NCBI GenBank assembly: GCA_040772885.1
Contig: JAXGXF010000001.1
Coordinates: 1 to 64,000 of the forward strand
Direction of reading: 5' to 3'
Length of the DNA: 64,000 nt
Source: Pullichristensenella sp002068815
GTDB lineage: Bacteria > Bacillota > Clostridia > Christensenellales > Aristaeellaceae
Shown: positions 1 to 8,355 of the stretch, in pieces
Layout: each line of letters begins with the position of its first letter
Position numbering within the stretch: position 1 is the first letter of the stretch
The notes under the pieces: model-generated
What the model saw: the letters and a program-made list of their open reading frames with translations, nothing else
Told to the model about the DNA's origin: nothing
The model's database searches: none
Translations under genes and position numbers: made by a program

Positions 1-93
1 ATGGATAACGAAATAATTATATGATCCGGTTCGACGGATGTCAATACAGATTTGCGCCCGCCGCGGGATTATCAAAAAATTAACCTGCGCGCC

Positions 94-122
94 TTGGCAG
101 AGAAAGCAAAACATGGTATAAT
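94..122 (+). promoter_or_regulatory. sigma-A promoter of rpsB-tsf
   Basis: TTGGCA (94-99) and TATAAT (117-122) are separated by 17 nt, and a TG one base upstream of the -10 box makes it an extended -10 element. Transcription should begin near 129, leaving a leader of about 97 nt before rpsB. That leader could carry an S2-type regulatory structure, but I did not fold it convincingly. Bases 1-93 upstream show no recognisable gene. Confidence 0.85.
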
Positions 123-225
123 AGTTCGGAAAACGCACTTCCGCGGATTCGCGCGGCGGTTGTTCCTTCGGGAATGTCGCGCGGAGTCGATGCGGGAGGT
201 GGAAAAAACAAGGAGGAATCCCAAT

Positions 226-951
226 ATGGCAGTCATTTCCATGAAGCAGCTGCTGGAGGCCGGCGTGCACTTCGGCCACCAGACCCGCCGCTGGAATCCC
301 AAGATGGCGCAGTACATCTTCACCGAGCGCAACGGCATCTACATCATCGACCTGCAGAAGACCGTCCGCAAGATCGACGAGGCGTACATGTTCGTGCGCG
401 ACATCGCGCTCGAGGGCAAGTCCGTGCTGTTCGTCGGCACGAAGAAGCAGGCGCAGGAGTCGATCGAGGCCGAGGCCAGGCGCTGCGGCATGTACTTCGT
501 GAACAACCGGTGGTTGGGCGGCACGCTTACGAACTTCCGCACGATCCGCACCCGCATCGACCGGCTGAACGCCATCGACGCGATGGAGCGCAACGGCCAG
601 TTCGACGTGCTCCCGAAGAAGGAAGTCATCAAGCTCAACGCCGAGCGCGAAAAGCTCCAGAAGAACCTGGGCGGCATCCGCGAGATGAAGCGGCTGCCGG
701 GCGCGCTGTTTGTCGTCGACCCGCGCAAGGAGCGCATCGCCGTCACCGAAGCCCGGATTCTCGGCATACCGATCGTGGCGATTGTCGACACGAACTGCGA
801 TCCGGACGAGGTCGACTACGTGATCCCCGGCAACGACGACGCGATCCGCGCCGTGAAGCTGATCGCGGGAAAACTCGCCGACGCCGTGCTCGAGGGCAAG
901 CAGGGCGAGCAGATTGAGGATGACTCCGCGGCTTCCGATTCCGCGGAATGA
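226..951 (+). CDS. rpsB: 30S ribosomal protein S2
   Basis: Structural protein of the small ribosomal subunit, bound last and helping S1 or mRNA docking in the platform region. The 241-residue product starts with the classic S2 opening (MKQLLEAGVHFGHQ..RWNPKM) and keeps the NNRWLGGTLTNF and VDPRKE..A..EA motifs, ending in an acidic tail. The open frame runs upstream to 52, but the ATG at 226 is chosen because AAGGAGG (210-216) sits at the right distance and family homology begins there. It is co-transcribed with tsf, 36 nt downstream, the usual bacterial pair. Identification is certain. Confidence 0.98.
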   Translation: MAVISMKQLLEAGVHFGHQTRRWNPKMAQYIFTERNGIYIIDLQKTVRKIDEAYMFVRDIALEGKSVLFVGTKKQAQESIEAEARRCGMYFVNNRWLGGTLTNFRTIRTRIDRLNAIDAMERNGQFDVLPKKEVIKLNAEREKLQKNLGGIREMKRLPGALFVVDPRKERIAVTEARILGIPIVAIVDTNCDPDEVDYVIPGNDDAIRAVKLIAGKLADAVLEGKQGEQIEDDSAASDSAE

Positions 952-987
952 CGATAGGGAATTCAAAACCAACAGGAGGGTTATCCA

Positions 988-1899
988 ATGGCTGAAATCA
1001 GCGCAAAAGTTGTAATGGAGCTGCGCGGCCGCACCGGCGCGGGCATGATGGACTGCAAAAAGGCGCTCGCCGCCGTCGAAGGCGATCTCGAAAAGGCGAT
1101 CGACTACCTGCGCGAGAAGGGCCTCGCCGCCGCCGCGAAGAAGCAGAGCCGCATCGCCGCCGAGGGCGTCGTCGGAAGCCACCTCTGCCAGGACTGCGCG
1201 ACCGGCGCACTGGTCGAGGTCAACTGCGAGACCGACTTCGTCGCCAAGACCGACAAGTTCAAGGCGCTGGTCGAGGACATCGCCGTGCAGATCGTCAAGA
1301 GGAACCCCGCGGACGTGGACGAGCTTCTCAGGCAGCCGTTCTACAAGGACGAGTCCGTGACCGTCGAGCAGCTCGTCACCACCGCCACCGCCGAGATCGG
1401 CGAGAAGATTTCCGTGCGCCGCTTCGCCCGCTACGAGGGCGGCATCGTGGAGAGCTATATCCACATGGGCGGCAAGGTCGGCGTGCTCGTGCAGGCCGAG
1501 GGCACGAAGAACGACGAGGTCATCCACGACGTCGCGCTGCAGATCGCAGCCGCCTCGCCGGTCGCGCCGGAGTACGTGCGCCGCGAGGAGGTCGATCCCG
1601 CGCACCTCGAGCACGAGAAGCAGATTTTGATCGCGCAGGCGCGCAACGAGGGCAAGCCCGAGAAGATCATCGAGAAGATGGTCGAGGGGCGCGTCGTCAA
1701 GTTCTACAAGGACGTCTGCGTGCTCGAGCAACCCTTCGTCAAGGACGGCGAGATCACCGTCGGCCAGATGATTGCCCAGAAGGCCAAGGGGCTCGAGATC
1801 GTCCGCTTCACCCGCTACAAGATGGGCGACGGGCTCGAGAAGAGGTCGACCGACCTGGCGGCGGAGGTCGCCGAGCAGATCGACAAGATGCAGAAGTAA
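988..1899 (+). CDS. tsf: elongation factor Ts
   Basis: Guanine nucleotide exchange factor that recycles EF-Tu from GDP to GTP in the cytoplasm. The 303-residue protein has the N-terminal UBA-like domain (VMELRGRTGAGMMDCKKAL) and the TDFVA motif that contacts the EF-Tu nucleotide pocket, followed by the core and dimerisation regions. AGGAGGG at 974-980 precedes the ATG. It follows rpsB and is closed by a strong terminator 12 nt after the stop. Two extra cysteines (CQDC) just before the TDFVA motif resemble a Zn-knuckle half-site; I attach no function to them. Confidence 0.98.
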   Translation: MAEISAKVVMELRGRTGAGMMDCKKALAAVEGDLEKAIDYLREKGLAAAAKKQSRIAAEGVVGSHLCQDCATGALVEVNCETDFVAKTDKFKALVEDIAVQIVKRNPADVDELLRQPFYKDESVTVEQLVTTATAEIGEKISVRRFARYEGGIVESYIHMGGKVGVLVQAEGTKNDEVIHDVALQIAAASPVAPEYVRREEVDPAHLEHEKQILIAQARNEGKPEKIIEKMVEGRVVKFYKDVCVLEQPFVKDGEITVGQMIAQKAKGLEIVRFTRYKMGDGLEKRSTDLAAEVAEQIDKMQK

Positions 1900-1910
1900 G
1901 GGCAAAAGAG

Positions 1911-1941
1911 GGGGAACGCAAACCGCTGCGTTCCCCTTTTT
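1911..1941 (+). terminator. rho-independent terminator after tsf
   Basis: A perfect 10-bp stem (1911-1920 with 1927-1936) with a 6-nt loop is followed by five T residues. It ends the rpsB-tsf transcript. Confidence 0.93.
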
Positions 1942-2009
1942 CAGGGCCGGAGGGGCGGAATCAGGCGCCCGGAGCCCCTGGCTTTGAGGCGACATAAGGA
2001 GTGAGCAGC

Positions 2010-2732
2010 ATGTACAGGCGTGTGATCCTGAAGCTGAGCGGCGAAACCCTCGCGCCCGAGGGGTTCTCGAACGACCGGCAGTCGTCGGCCTCGTTTGACG
2101 CGCAGCGCGTCGACAAGGTCGCCGACGTCGTCGCGAGGCTCGGCGACATGGGCGTCGAGGTCGGCGTCATCATGGGCGGCGGCAACATCTGGCGCGGGCG
2201 GTTCACCGACGACATGAACCCCGTCAACGCCGACCAGATGGGCATGCTCGCGACGATCATCAACTCGCTGGCCGTCGAGGACGCGCTGACCCGCCGGGGC
2301 AAGCGCGCGACCGTGTTCACCGCGCAGGAGATGAACCGCTTCGCGAAGCTCTACACCGCCCGGGCGGCCATCGACTGCATGGAGCGCGGCGAGATCGCAT
2401 TGCTCGCGGGCGGCACGGGCAACCCGTTTTTTACGACCGACACGACGGCGGCGCTGCGCGCGGCGGAGTTGAAGGCGGACGCGGTGTTCAAGGGCACGAC
2501 CGTCGACGGCATCTTCGACTGCGACCCGCGCACGAACCCGAACGCGAAGCTGATCCGCGACATTACGTACCGCGAGGCCGTCGAGAAGGGCCTGCGCGCT
2601 ATGGACCTGACGGCGTTTTTGCTGTGCATGGAGCAGAAGGTGCCGCTCGTGCGCGTGTTCTCGATGGACGACCTCGAGAACATCCTCCGCGTCGCGGCCG
2701 GGGAGCCGCTGGGAACCACGGTGCATCCGTAG
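2010..2732 (+). CDS. pyrH: uridylate kinase (UMP kinase)
   Basis: Phosphorylates UMP to UDP, the step that feeds UTP and CTP synthesis; bacterial PyrH is hexameric and allosterically controlled by GTP and UTP. The 240-residue product shows the amino-acid-kinase fold signatures LKLSGE near the N terminus, GGGNIWRG, and AGGTGNPFFTTDTTAALRA near residue 140, as expected for UMP kinase. A GTG nine bases upstream is in frame, but AAGGAGTGA (1996-2004) positions the ATG at 2010. No clear promoter lies in the 68 nt after the tsf terminator, so low-level readthrough from tsf is likely. Closed by its own terminator. Confidence 0.97.
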   Translation: MYRRVILKLSGETLAPEGFSNDRQSSASFDAQRVDKVADVVARLGDMGVEVGVIMGGGNIWRGRFTDDMNPVNADQMGMLATIINSLAVEDALTRRGKRATVFTAQEMNRFAKLYTARAAIDCMERGEIALLAGGTGNPFFTTDTTAALRAAELKADAVFKGTTVDGIFDCDPRTNPNAKLIRDITYREAVEKGLRAMDLTAFLLCMEQKVPLVRVFSMDDLENILRVAAGEPLGTTVHP

Positions 2733-2771
2733 AGGTGCCCCCATGGCCGCGGAATTTAAACTCTGCATCGC

Positions 2772-2803
2772 CGGGCGCTCTTATCAGGGCGCCCGTTGTT
2801 TCG
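2772..2803 (+). terminator. terminator after pyrH
   Basis: Stem CGGGCGC (2772-2778) pairs with GCGCCCG (2789-2795) across a 10-nt loop and is followed by TTGTTT. It separates pyrH from the frr promoter. Confidence 0.8.
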
Positions 2804-2820
2804 CCTTATCCCAAAATCAG

Positions 2821-2849
2821 TTGACACTTCCCGGAAAAACATTTACAAT
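2821..2849 (+). promoter_or_regulatory. sigma-A promoter of the frr-polC cluster
   Basis: A consensus TTGACA (2821-2826) is spaced 17 nt from TACAAT (2844-2849). It starts the long frr-uppS-cdsA-dxr-rseP-ispG-polC unit, within which I see no terminator. Confidence 0.9.
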
Positions 2850-2890
2850 ATGATGGAAGAAGACGATACTTCTGCGAAGGAGGATTTTTC

Positions 2891-3448
2891 ATGTATAAGC
2901 AGGCAATCAAGGGCGCCGGGGACAAGATGGACAAGACGATTTCCATCATCGAAAAGGACCTCTCGACGCTCCGCGCCGGGCGCGCCAATCCGCAGATCCT
3001 CGACAAGATCACCGTCGACTACTACGGCTCGCCCACGCAGCTCAACCAGGTCGGGAACATTTCCTCCCCGGAGCCGCGCATGCTCGTCATCGCGCCGTGG
3101 GAACCTAAGATGATCGGAGAGATCGAGAAGGCGATCCAGAAGTCCGACCTCGGCATCAACCCGTCGAACGACGGCAAGGTCATCCGCCTCGTGGTGCCGG
3201 AACTCAACGAGGAGCGCAGAAGGGATTTGTGCAAGCAGGTCAAAAAGCAGGTCGAGGAGGGCAAGGTCGCCATCCGCAACTGCCGCCGAGACACGCTCGA
3301 GCAGATTAAGAAGATGAAAAAGGACTCCGTCATCACCGAGGACGATCTCGAGGATGCCGAGGAGGAGCTGCAGAAAGTGACCGACGCGCACATCAAGACG
3401 CTGGACAAGGTGGGCGCGGACAAGGAAAAGGAGATCATGTCGATCTGA
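2891..3448 (+). CDS. frr: ribosome recycling factor
   Basis: Splits post-termination ribosomes together with EF-G. The 185-residue length is standard and the family core is plain: STLRAGRANPQILDKITVDYYGS, the PEPRMLVIAPWEP stretch, and the ELNEERRRDL helix. A strong AAGGAGG (2877-2883) precedes the ATG. The stop codon overlaps the uppS start by one base (TGATG), implying translational coupling. The pyrH-frr-uppS order is typical of Bacillota and many other bacteria. Confidence 0.98.
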   Translation: MYKQAIKGAGDKMDKTISIIEKDLSTLRAGRANPQILDKITVDYYGSPTQLNQVGNISSPEPRMLVIAPWEPKMIGEIEKAIQKSDLGINPSNDGKVIRLVVPELNEERRRDLCKQVKKQVEEGKVAIRNCRRDTLEQIKKMKKDSVITEDDLEDAEEELQKVTDAHIKTLDKVGADKEKEIMSI

Positions 3449-4260
3449 TGCTTCAGAAGCTCGCCCAACTGTTGAGACCGAAGCGAAAGTACATCGAAGC
3501 GCGCGTCGCGCCCCGGGACGGCGGGGCGCGCGTTGCTCTGCCCGAAAAGCTGCCCCGGCACGTGGGCATCATCATGGACGGAAACGGCCGCTGGGCTCTC
3601 GAGCGCGGGCTCCCGCGGTCGGCCGGGCACGCGGCGGGCACCGAGGCGCTGCGCGACATCATCCGGGCTTCGGACGAGTGGGGCATATTCGCGCTCTCGA
3701 TCTACGCGTTTTCGACCGAGAACTGGGCGCGCCCGCGAGACGAGGTCGGGACGCTGATGGGGCTTCTTTTGCGCTACTTTGAATCGGAGATCGATGAGCT
3801 CTGCCAGAAAAACGCCGTCATACGCATCATCGGCGACATCGACGGACTTCCCGAGAAGCAGCGGACCGCGGTCCTGCGCGCGATGGAGCGCACGAAGGAC
3901 AACGCGGGCCTCCGGCTCAACATCGCGCTCAACTACGGCGGGCGCGCGGAGATTCGAAGGGCTGCCGCCCGGATCGCCGAACGGTGCGTCGCGGGCGAAT
4001 TGCGGCCCTCGGAGATCACCGAGGCGGACGTCGAGAGGGAGCTGTATACCGCGGGCCTCCCGCCGGTCGACCTATTGATCCGAACGAGCGGCGAACAGCG
4101 CACGTCGAACTTCCTGCCCTGGCAGGCGGCGTACGCGGAGATGGTGTTCAACCCGATCCTCTGGCCGGACTACACGCGCGAGGCGTTTGCCAGGGACCTC
4201 GGCGAATTCGCCTCGCGCGACAGGCGGTTCGGCAAGGTGCACGCGGAGGAGGTCTCATGA
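3448..4260 (+). CDS. uppS: undecaprenyl diphosphate synthase
   Basis: Cis-prenyltransferase that condenses farnesyl diphosphate with eight isopentenyl diphosphates to make the undecaprenyl carrier for cell-wall synthesis, at the membrane surface. The 270-residue protein holds the catalytic motif MDGNGRWA with Asp44, then YAFSTENWARP, and the C-terminal substrate-binding block LIRTSGEQRTSNFLPWQ. An N-terminal extension of about 35 basic residues precedes the fold. It sits between frr and cdsA, sharing one base with the former and four with the latter. Confidence 0.97.
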   Translation: MLQKLAQLLRPKRKYIEARVAPRDGGARVALPEKLPRHVGIIMDGNGRWALERGLPRSAGHAAGTEALRDIIRASDEWGIFALSIYAFSTENWARPRDEVGTLMGLLLRYFESEIDELCQKNAVIRIIGDIDGLPEKQRTAVLRAMERTKDNAGLRLNIALNYGGRAEIRRAAARIAERCVAGELRPSEITEADVERELYTAGLPPVDLLIRTSGEQRTSNFLPWQAAYAEMVFNPILWPDYTREAFARDLGEFASRDRRFGKVHAEEVS

Positions 4261-5081
4261 AGCAGCGCGTGATGACGGGCATTTTGCTGGTCGCGCTGCT
4301 CGGCGCGGTCGTGTATCTGGGCGATTGGTGGCTGCGCGGAGCGATCCTCTGCCTGATGGCGGTCAGCATGCACGAGATGTACGCGGCGTTCGCGAAGAAG
4401 GGCATGAAGCCCGTCCGCGCGGGGCTCGCGCTGCCGGTTCTGCTGCTGCTGTCGCTGTTGCTCGCGCCGGCGGAGCGCATGATGGAGGGCGCGCTCGCGT
4501 CCATGGCGCTGCTCGGCGCGGTCGGCATCGGCGCGATTGTGCTGCGCGGGCACGTGGACTACGAGGGCGCCGTTTCGTCCGTGCTGCCGCTTCTGTACCC
4601 GGGGCTCTTCTACGTGCTGATGCTCGACCTGACGCTCGGGGGCGGCGGCATGGAGCAGAGGATACTGTTCGCGCTTCTGTTCCTCGTGCCCTCGATGAAC
4701 GACTGCTTCGCGCTGTTCGCGGGCACGGCGCTCGGGAAGCGGAAGCTCGCGCCGGAGATCAGCCCGAAAAAGACGGTCGAGGGCTCGATCGGCGGGCTGG
4801 TCGCGGCGGTGCTGTTCGCGGTCGCGATCCCGTATCTGATCGGCGCGATGTACGGCGTCGAGGCCACGGCGCTCGAGCCGGTCTGGAAATACGCGCTGTT
4901 CGGCCTCGCCGCGGGCGCGCTCTCGCAGATCGGCGACCTCGCCGCGTCGCTGTTCAAGCGGCACTGCGGCATCAAGGATTTCGGAAGGATATTTCCCGGG
5001 CACGGGGGCGTGCTCGACCGGCTCGACGGCGTGCTGTTCGCGTCGCTGGCGGCCCACGCCTTCTTCCGGCTGATGGGTTAG
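4257..5081 (+). CDS. cdsA: phosphatidate cytidylyltransferase (CDP-diglyceride synthase)
   Basis: Converts phosphatidic acid and CTP to CDP-diacylglycerol, the branch point of phospholipid synthesis, in the membrane. The 274-residue protein is strongly hydrophobic with several membrane spans and ends with the family signature: KKTVEGSIGG around residue 170, then SQIGDLAASLFKR and KDFGRIFPGHGGVLDRLD. The ATG at 4257 overlaps the uppS stop by four bases and has GGAGG just upstream; the frame is open far upstream, but those codons encode a shadow of uppS. Followed after 3 nt by dxr. Confidence 0.96.
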   Translation: MKQRVMTGILLVALLGAVVYLGDWWLRGAILCLMAVSMHEMYAAFAKKGMKPVRAGLALPVLLLLSLLLAPAERMMEGALASMALLGAVGIGAIVLRGHVDYEGAVSSVLPLLYPGLFYVLMLDLTLGGGGMEQRILFALLFLVPSMNDCFALFAGTALGKRKLAPEISPKKTVEGSIGGLVAAVLFAVAIPYLIGAMYGVEATALEPVWKYALFGLAAGALSQIGDLAASLFKRHCGIKDFGRIFPGHGGVLDRLDGVLFASLAAHAFFRLMG

Positions 5082-5084
5082 GAT

Positions 5085-6233
5085 ATGCAAAAGAACTTGG
5101 CGATACTGGGGGCGACCGGTTCGATCGGCGCCCAGGCGCTCGACATCGTCCGCAGGCATCCGGAGCGGTTTTTCGCGTGCTGCCTGACGGCGAAAAGATC
5201 CGCGGAGGAGCTGTTTGAACTCGTCCGGGAGTTCCGCCCGAGCGTCGCGGCGCTCGAAATCGAGCCGGGGGAGATTCCGGAGGACGTCCGCTTCTGCGAG
5301 TGGGTGTTCGGCGAAAACGCATCCGCGCGCGCGCTCGAAATCGCGGGCGCGGACGACGCGCTGTGCGCGATCGTCGGCATCGCGGGGCTCTCTGCGGTCT
5401 GGACCGCGCTTCGCACCTGCCGCCGCGTGCTGCTCGCGAACAAGGAGGCGCTCGTGACCGGAGGCTCGCTCGTCATGGAGCGGGCGCGCGAACTCAACCG
5501 GGAGCTGCTCCCGGTAGACAGCGAGCACTCGGCGATCTTCCAGTGCCTGCGCGCGCAGGACGGAAACCCGGTCCGGAAACTGATCCTGACCGCGTCCGGC
5601 GGCGCGCTGCGCGATTGGACGGCGGAACAAATGGAGCAGGCGTCCGTCAAAGATGTGCTCGATCACCCGACTTGGCGGATGGGCGGCAAGATCACCGTCG
5701 ACTGCGCGACGATGCTTAACAAGGGGCTCGAGGTTATCGAGGCGCACCACCTGTTTTCGATGCCGCCGGAGAAAATCTCGGTGCTCGTGCATCCGGAGAG
5801 CGTCATACACTCGATGGTGGAGTTCGAGGACGGCGCGGTGCTCGCGCAGCTCGGCAACCCCGACATGCGCGGGCCGATCGGCTATGCGCTGGGCTTCCCG
5901 GACAGGATTCCGTACGGCGGCGCGGAGCTTTCGCTGACGGCGCACGGGTCGCTTTCGTTTCGCGAGCCGGATTTCGAGCGGTTCCCTTGCCTCAGGATGG
6001 CGTACGAGGCGCTCGAGGCCGGCGGGAACGCGCCGATCGTGCTGAACGGCGCGAACGAGGTCGCGGTCGGCAAATTCCTGAAAGGCGAGGTTCGATTCGG
6101 AGCGATCGCGCGCTGCGTTCGCGCGGCGCTGGACGAAATTCCCCGGCGAGCGGTCGCGTCGCTCGACGACGTGTTCGAGGCCGACCGCGAGGCGCGCGCG
6201 TTCGCGGAAAAAACCCTTGGAGGAGAGCTATGA
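5085..6233 (+). CDS. dxr: 1-deoxy-D-xylulose-5-phosphate reductoisomerase
   Basis: Second step of the MEP isoprenoid pathway: DXP to 2-C-methyl-D-erythritol 4-phosphate with NADPH and a divalent metal. The 382-residue enzyme has the NADPH motif GATGSIG at residues 8-14, LANKEALV, the metal-binding VDSEHSAIFQ and the substrate-binding region around HPTWRMGGKITVDCATMLNKG. With ispG downstream it places two MEP genes in this operon. The last four bases overlap the rseP start. Confidence 0.97.
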   Translation: MQKNLAILGATGSIGAQALDIVRRHPERFFACCLTAKRSAEELFELVREFRPSVAALEIEPGEIPEDVRFCEWVFGENASARALEIAGADDALCAIVGIAGLSAVWTALRTCRRVLLANKEALVTGGSLVMERARELNRELLPVDSEHSAIFQCLRAQDGNPVRKLILTASGGALRDWTAEQMEQASVKDVLDHPTWRMGGKITVDCATMLNKGLEVIEAHHLFSMPPEKISVLVHPESVIHSMVEFEDGAVLAQLGNPDMRGPIGYALGFPDRIPYGGAELSLTAHGSLSFREPDFERFPCLRMAYEALEAGGNAPIVLNGANEVAVGKFLKGEVRFGAIARCVRAALDEIPRRAVASLDDVFEADREARAFAEKTLGGEL

Positions 6234-7282
6234 TCTTCGGAAACATACTGTATATCCTGCTGGCCGTCGCGCTGCTCGGGGTGCTCGTCACCGTGCACGA
6301 GTTCGGACACTATGTCGCCGGTCGGCTGACTGGCATACCGGTCGTCGAGTTCGCGATCGGCTTCGGGCCGAAGCTCCTAAAGTGGCGGCGCAAGGAGACC
6401 GATTACTCGCTGCGCGCGTTTCCGCTCGGCGGGTTCTGCAAGTTTCTCGGCGAGGACGAGGACAGCCCCGACCCGCGCGCGATGAACCGGCAGAAGGTCT
6501 GGAAGCGGTTCTTGACGGTGCTCTCGGGGCCGCTGATGAACTTCGTGTTCGCGTTCGTCGTCGTCGTGGTGCTTCTGATGGGCTACTACACCGCGGAGAG
6601 CTACCCGCGCATCGCGGAGGTCTACGAAAACACGCCGGCCGCGGCGGCCGGGCTGCAGCCCGGAGACGTGATCGTCGAGATGAACGGCGAGGCGATCGCC
6701 TTCGACGACGCGAGCGTGTACCGCGCGCGGGAGATCATCGCGGCGACGGAGCCGGAAGAGCCCGTTTCCGTCGTCGTCGACCGCTCGGGCGAGCGCACGG
6801 CGCTGTCGATCATGCCCGAAATCGAGGTCACCGAGCAGGGCAACGTCTACCGGATCGGCATCGCGTTCGACGGCCGCAACTTCAACCTCGGCGAGGCGCT
6901 CGCCGAGGCGCCGAACGCCGTCTTCAACACCGTGTCGCAGATGCTCGCCGGGCTTCGGAACATGGTGTTCAAGGGCGAGGGGCTCGGGGATGTCGGCGGC
7001 CCGGTCGCGATCATACACCTCGTCAGCGAGGTCGCGCGCGAGGGGCTCTACATGGTCTTGAGCATCCTGTTCATCATCTCGCTGAACCTCGGCATATTCA
7101 ACCTGCTGCCGATCCCGGCGCTCGACGGCGGGCGGCTGATGTTCCTCTTGCTCGAGGGCATCCGCCGAAAGCCGGTCCCCCCGGAGAAGGAGGGACTCGT
7201 GCACGGCATAGGCTTCATGCTGCTGATCGGCTTCATCGTCTTTGTCACCTACCGGGACATTTTGCGCCTGGTCACGGGGTAG
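6230..7282 (+). CDS. rseP: site-2 zinc metalloprotease RseP/RasP (intramembrane)
   Basis: Intramembrane-cleaving protease that cuts anti-sigma factors and remnant signal peptides. The 350-residue protein has the HEFGH zinc motif at residues 23-27 in the first membrane helix, a central single PDZ domain (about 120-200, AAAAGLQPGDVIVEMNG) and the C-terminal NLLPIPALDGGR motif carrying the third zinc ligand. The start overlaps the dxr stop by four bases, with AGGAGAG just upstream. Its likely client pool may include the anti-sigma factor encoded at 50931-52436, but that is inference. Confidence 0.95.
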   Translation: MIFGNILYILLAVALLGVLVTVHEFGHYVAGRLTGIPVVEFAIGFGPKLLKWRRKETDYSLRAFPLGGFCKFLGEDEDSPDPRAMNRQKVWKRFLTVLSGPLMNFVFAFVVVVVLLMGYYTAESYPRIAEVYENTPAAAAGLQPGDVIVEMNGEAIAFDDASVYRAREIIAATEPEEPVSVVVDRSGERTALSIMPEIEVTEQGNVYRIGIAFDGRNFNLGEALAEAPNAVFNTVSQMLAGLRNMVFKGEGLGDVGGPVAIIHLVSEVAREGLYMVLSILFIISLNLGIFNLLPIPALDGGRLMFLLLEGIRRKPVPPEKEGLVHGIGFMLLIGFIVFVTYRDILRLVTG

Positions 7283-7286
7283 GCGC

Positions 7287-8330
7287 ATGCTTACGAAGGC
7301 TGTATTTGCGGGAAAGGTCCAAATCGGCGGCGGCGCGCCGGTCAGCGTGCAGTCGATGACGAACGCCGACACGCGCGACGCGGCGGCGACGCTTGCGCAG
7401 ATTCGCGCGCTGGCGGCCGCGGGCGCGGAAATCGTGCGCGTGTCGGTCTACGACGGGGTATGCGCCGAGAACGTGCGCGCGCTCGTCGACGCTAGTCCCG
7501 TGCCGCTCGTCGCGGACATACACTTCGACCACCGGCTCGCGATCCGCGCGGTCGAGAACGGCATCGCGAAGGTGCGCATCAACCCCGGAAACATCGGCGG
7601 GGAGCAAAACGTGAAGCTGCTCGCCGACTGCCTGAAGGCCCACCGCGTGCCGGTCCGGATCGGCGTCAACGCGGGCTCGCTCGAGAGGGACATACTCCGC
7701 GAGTTCGGCGGGCCGACGGCCGAGGGAATGGTCAAGAGCGGGCTGAACCACGCGCGGATGCTCGAGCGCGCCGGGTTTTCGGACATCGTGCTCTCGTTCA
7801 AGGCGTCGACGGTCAAATTGACGGTGGACGCGTGTCGGCTCGCGGCCAGGGAGACGGGCTACCCGCAGCACATCGGCGTCACCGAGGCCGGAACCTACGA
7901 GAGCTCGATCGTCAAGAGTGCGATGGGCATCGGCGCGCTGCTCGTCGACGGCATCGGCGACACGATCCGCGTGTCGATCACCGGCGACCCGGTGCGCGAG
8001 GTCGAGGCGGGCATCGAGATACTGCGCGCGGCGGGGCTGCGCGGCGACTACGTCGAGGTCGTCTCCTGCCCGACCTGCGCGCGCGCGTCGATCGACATCG
8101 AGGCCGTCGCGACGAAGGTCCGCGAGGCGACGCGCGGCATCAAAAGGCCGCTTCGCGTCGCGGTCATGGGCTGCGTCGTCAACGGGCCGGGCGAGGCGCG
8201 CGAGGCGGACATAGGAATCGCCGGCGGCAGGGACGGCGGCGCGCTGTTTGTCAAGGGGCACATGCCCCGGACCGTGCGCGGCGACCTCGCGGAGATACTG
8301 ATTTCGGAGATACGCAAACTGCTCTCATAA
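7287..8330 (+). CDS. ispG: 4-hydroxy-3-methylbut-2-enyl diphosphate synthase
   Basis: Iron-sulfur enzyme of the MEP pathway that reductively opens methylerythritol cyclodiphosphate to HMBPP. The 347-residue product begins with the TIM-barrel signature (GGGAPVSVQSMTNADTRD) and ends with the cluster-binding cysteines in SCPTCAR and GCVVNGPGEA. Length is typical for the short bacterial form. The ATG at 7287 lies 4 nt after the rseP stop; the frame continues upstream to 7242 but only as a shadow of rseP. No good Shine-Dalgarno is visible, so translation is probably coupled. Confidence 0.96.
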   Translation: MLTKAVFAGKVQIGGGAPVSVQSMTNADTRDAAATLAQIRALAAAGAEIVRVSVYDGVCAENVRALVDASPVPLVADIHFDHRLAIRAVENGIAKVRINPGNIGGEQNVKLLADCLKAHRVPVRIGVNAGSLERDILREFGGPTAEGMVKSGLNHARMLERAGFSDIVLSFKASTVKLTVDACRLAARETGYPQHIGVTEAGTYESSIVKSAMGIGALLVDGIGDTIRVSITGDPVREVEAGIEILRAAGLRGDYVEVVSCPTCARASIDIEAVATKVREATRGIKRPLRVAVMGCVVNGPGEAREADIGIAGGRDGGALFVKGHMPRTVRGDLAEILISEIRKLLS

Positions 8331-8355
8331 CTTCTGAAACACAAAGGATGCCGGA

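Noticed and set aside
1..24. End of an upstream gene (a short frame closing at a TGA, 22-24)
   Set aside because: Only eight codons are visible and no family can be recognised, so no feature is claimed.
52..225. N-terminal extension of rpsB
   Set aside because: The extension contains the promoter, and family homology and the ribosome site both place the start at 226.
4170..5945. A 591-codon minus-strand open frame opposite cdsA and dxr
   Set aside because: Antisense shadow with biased composition; both plus-strand genes are unambiguous.
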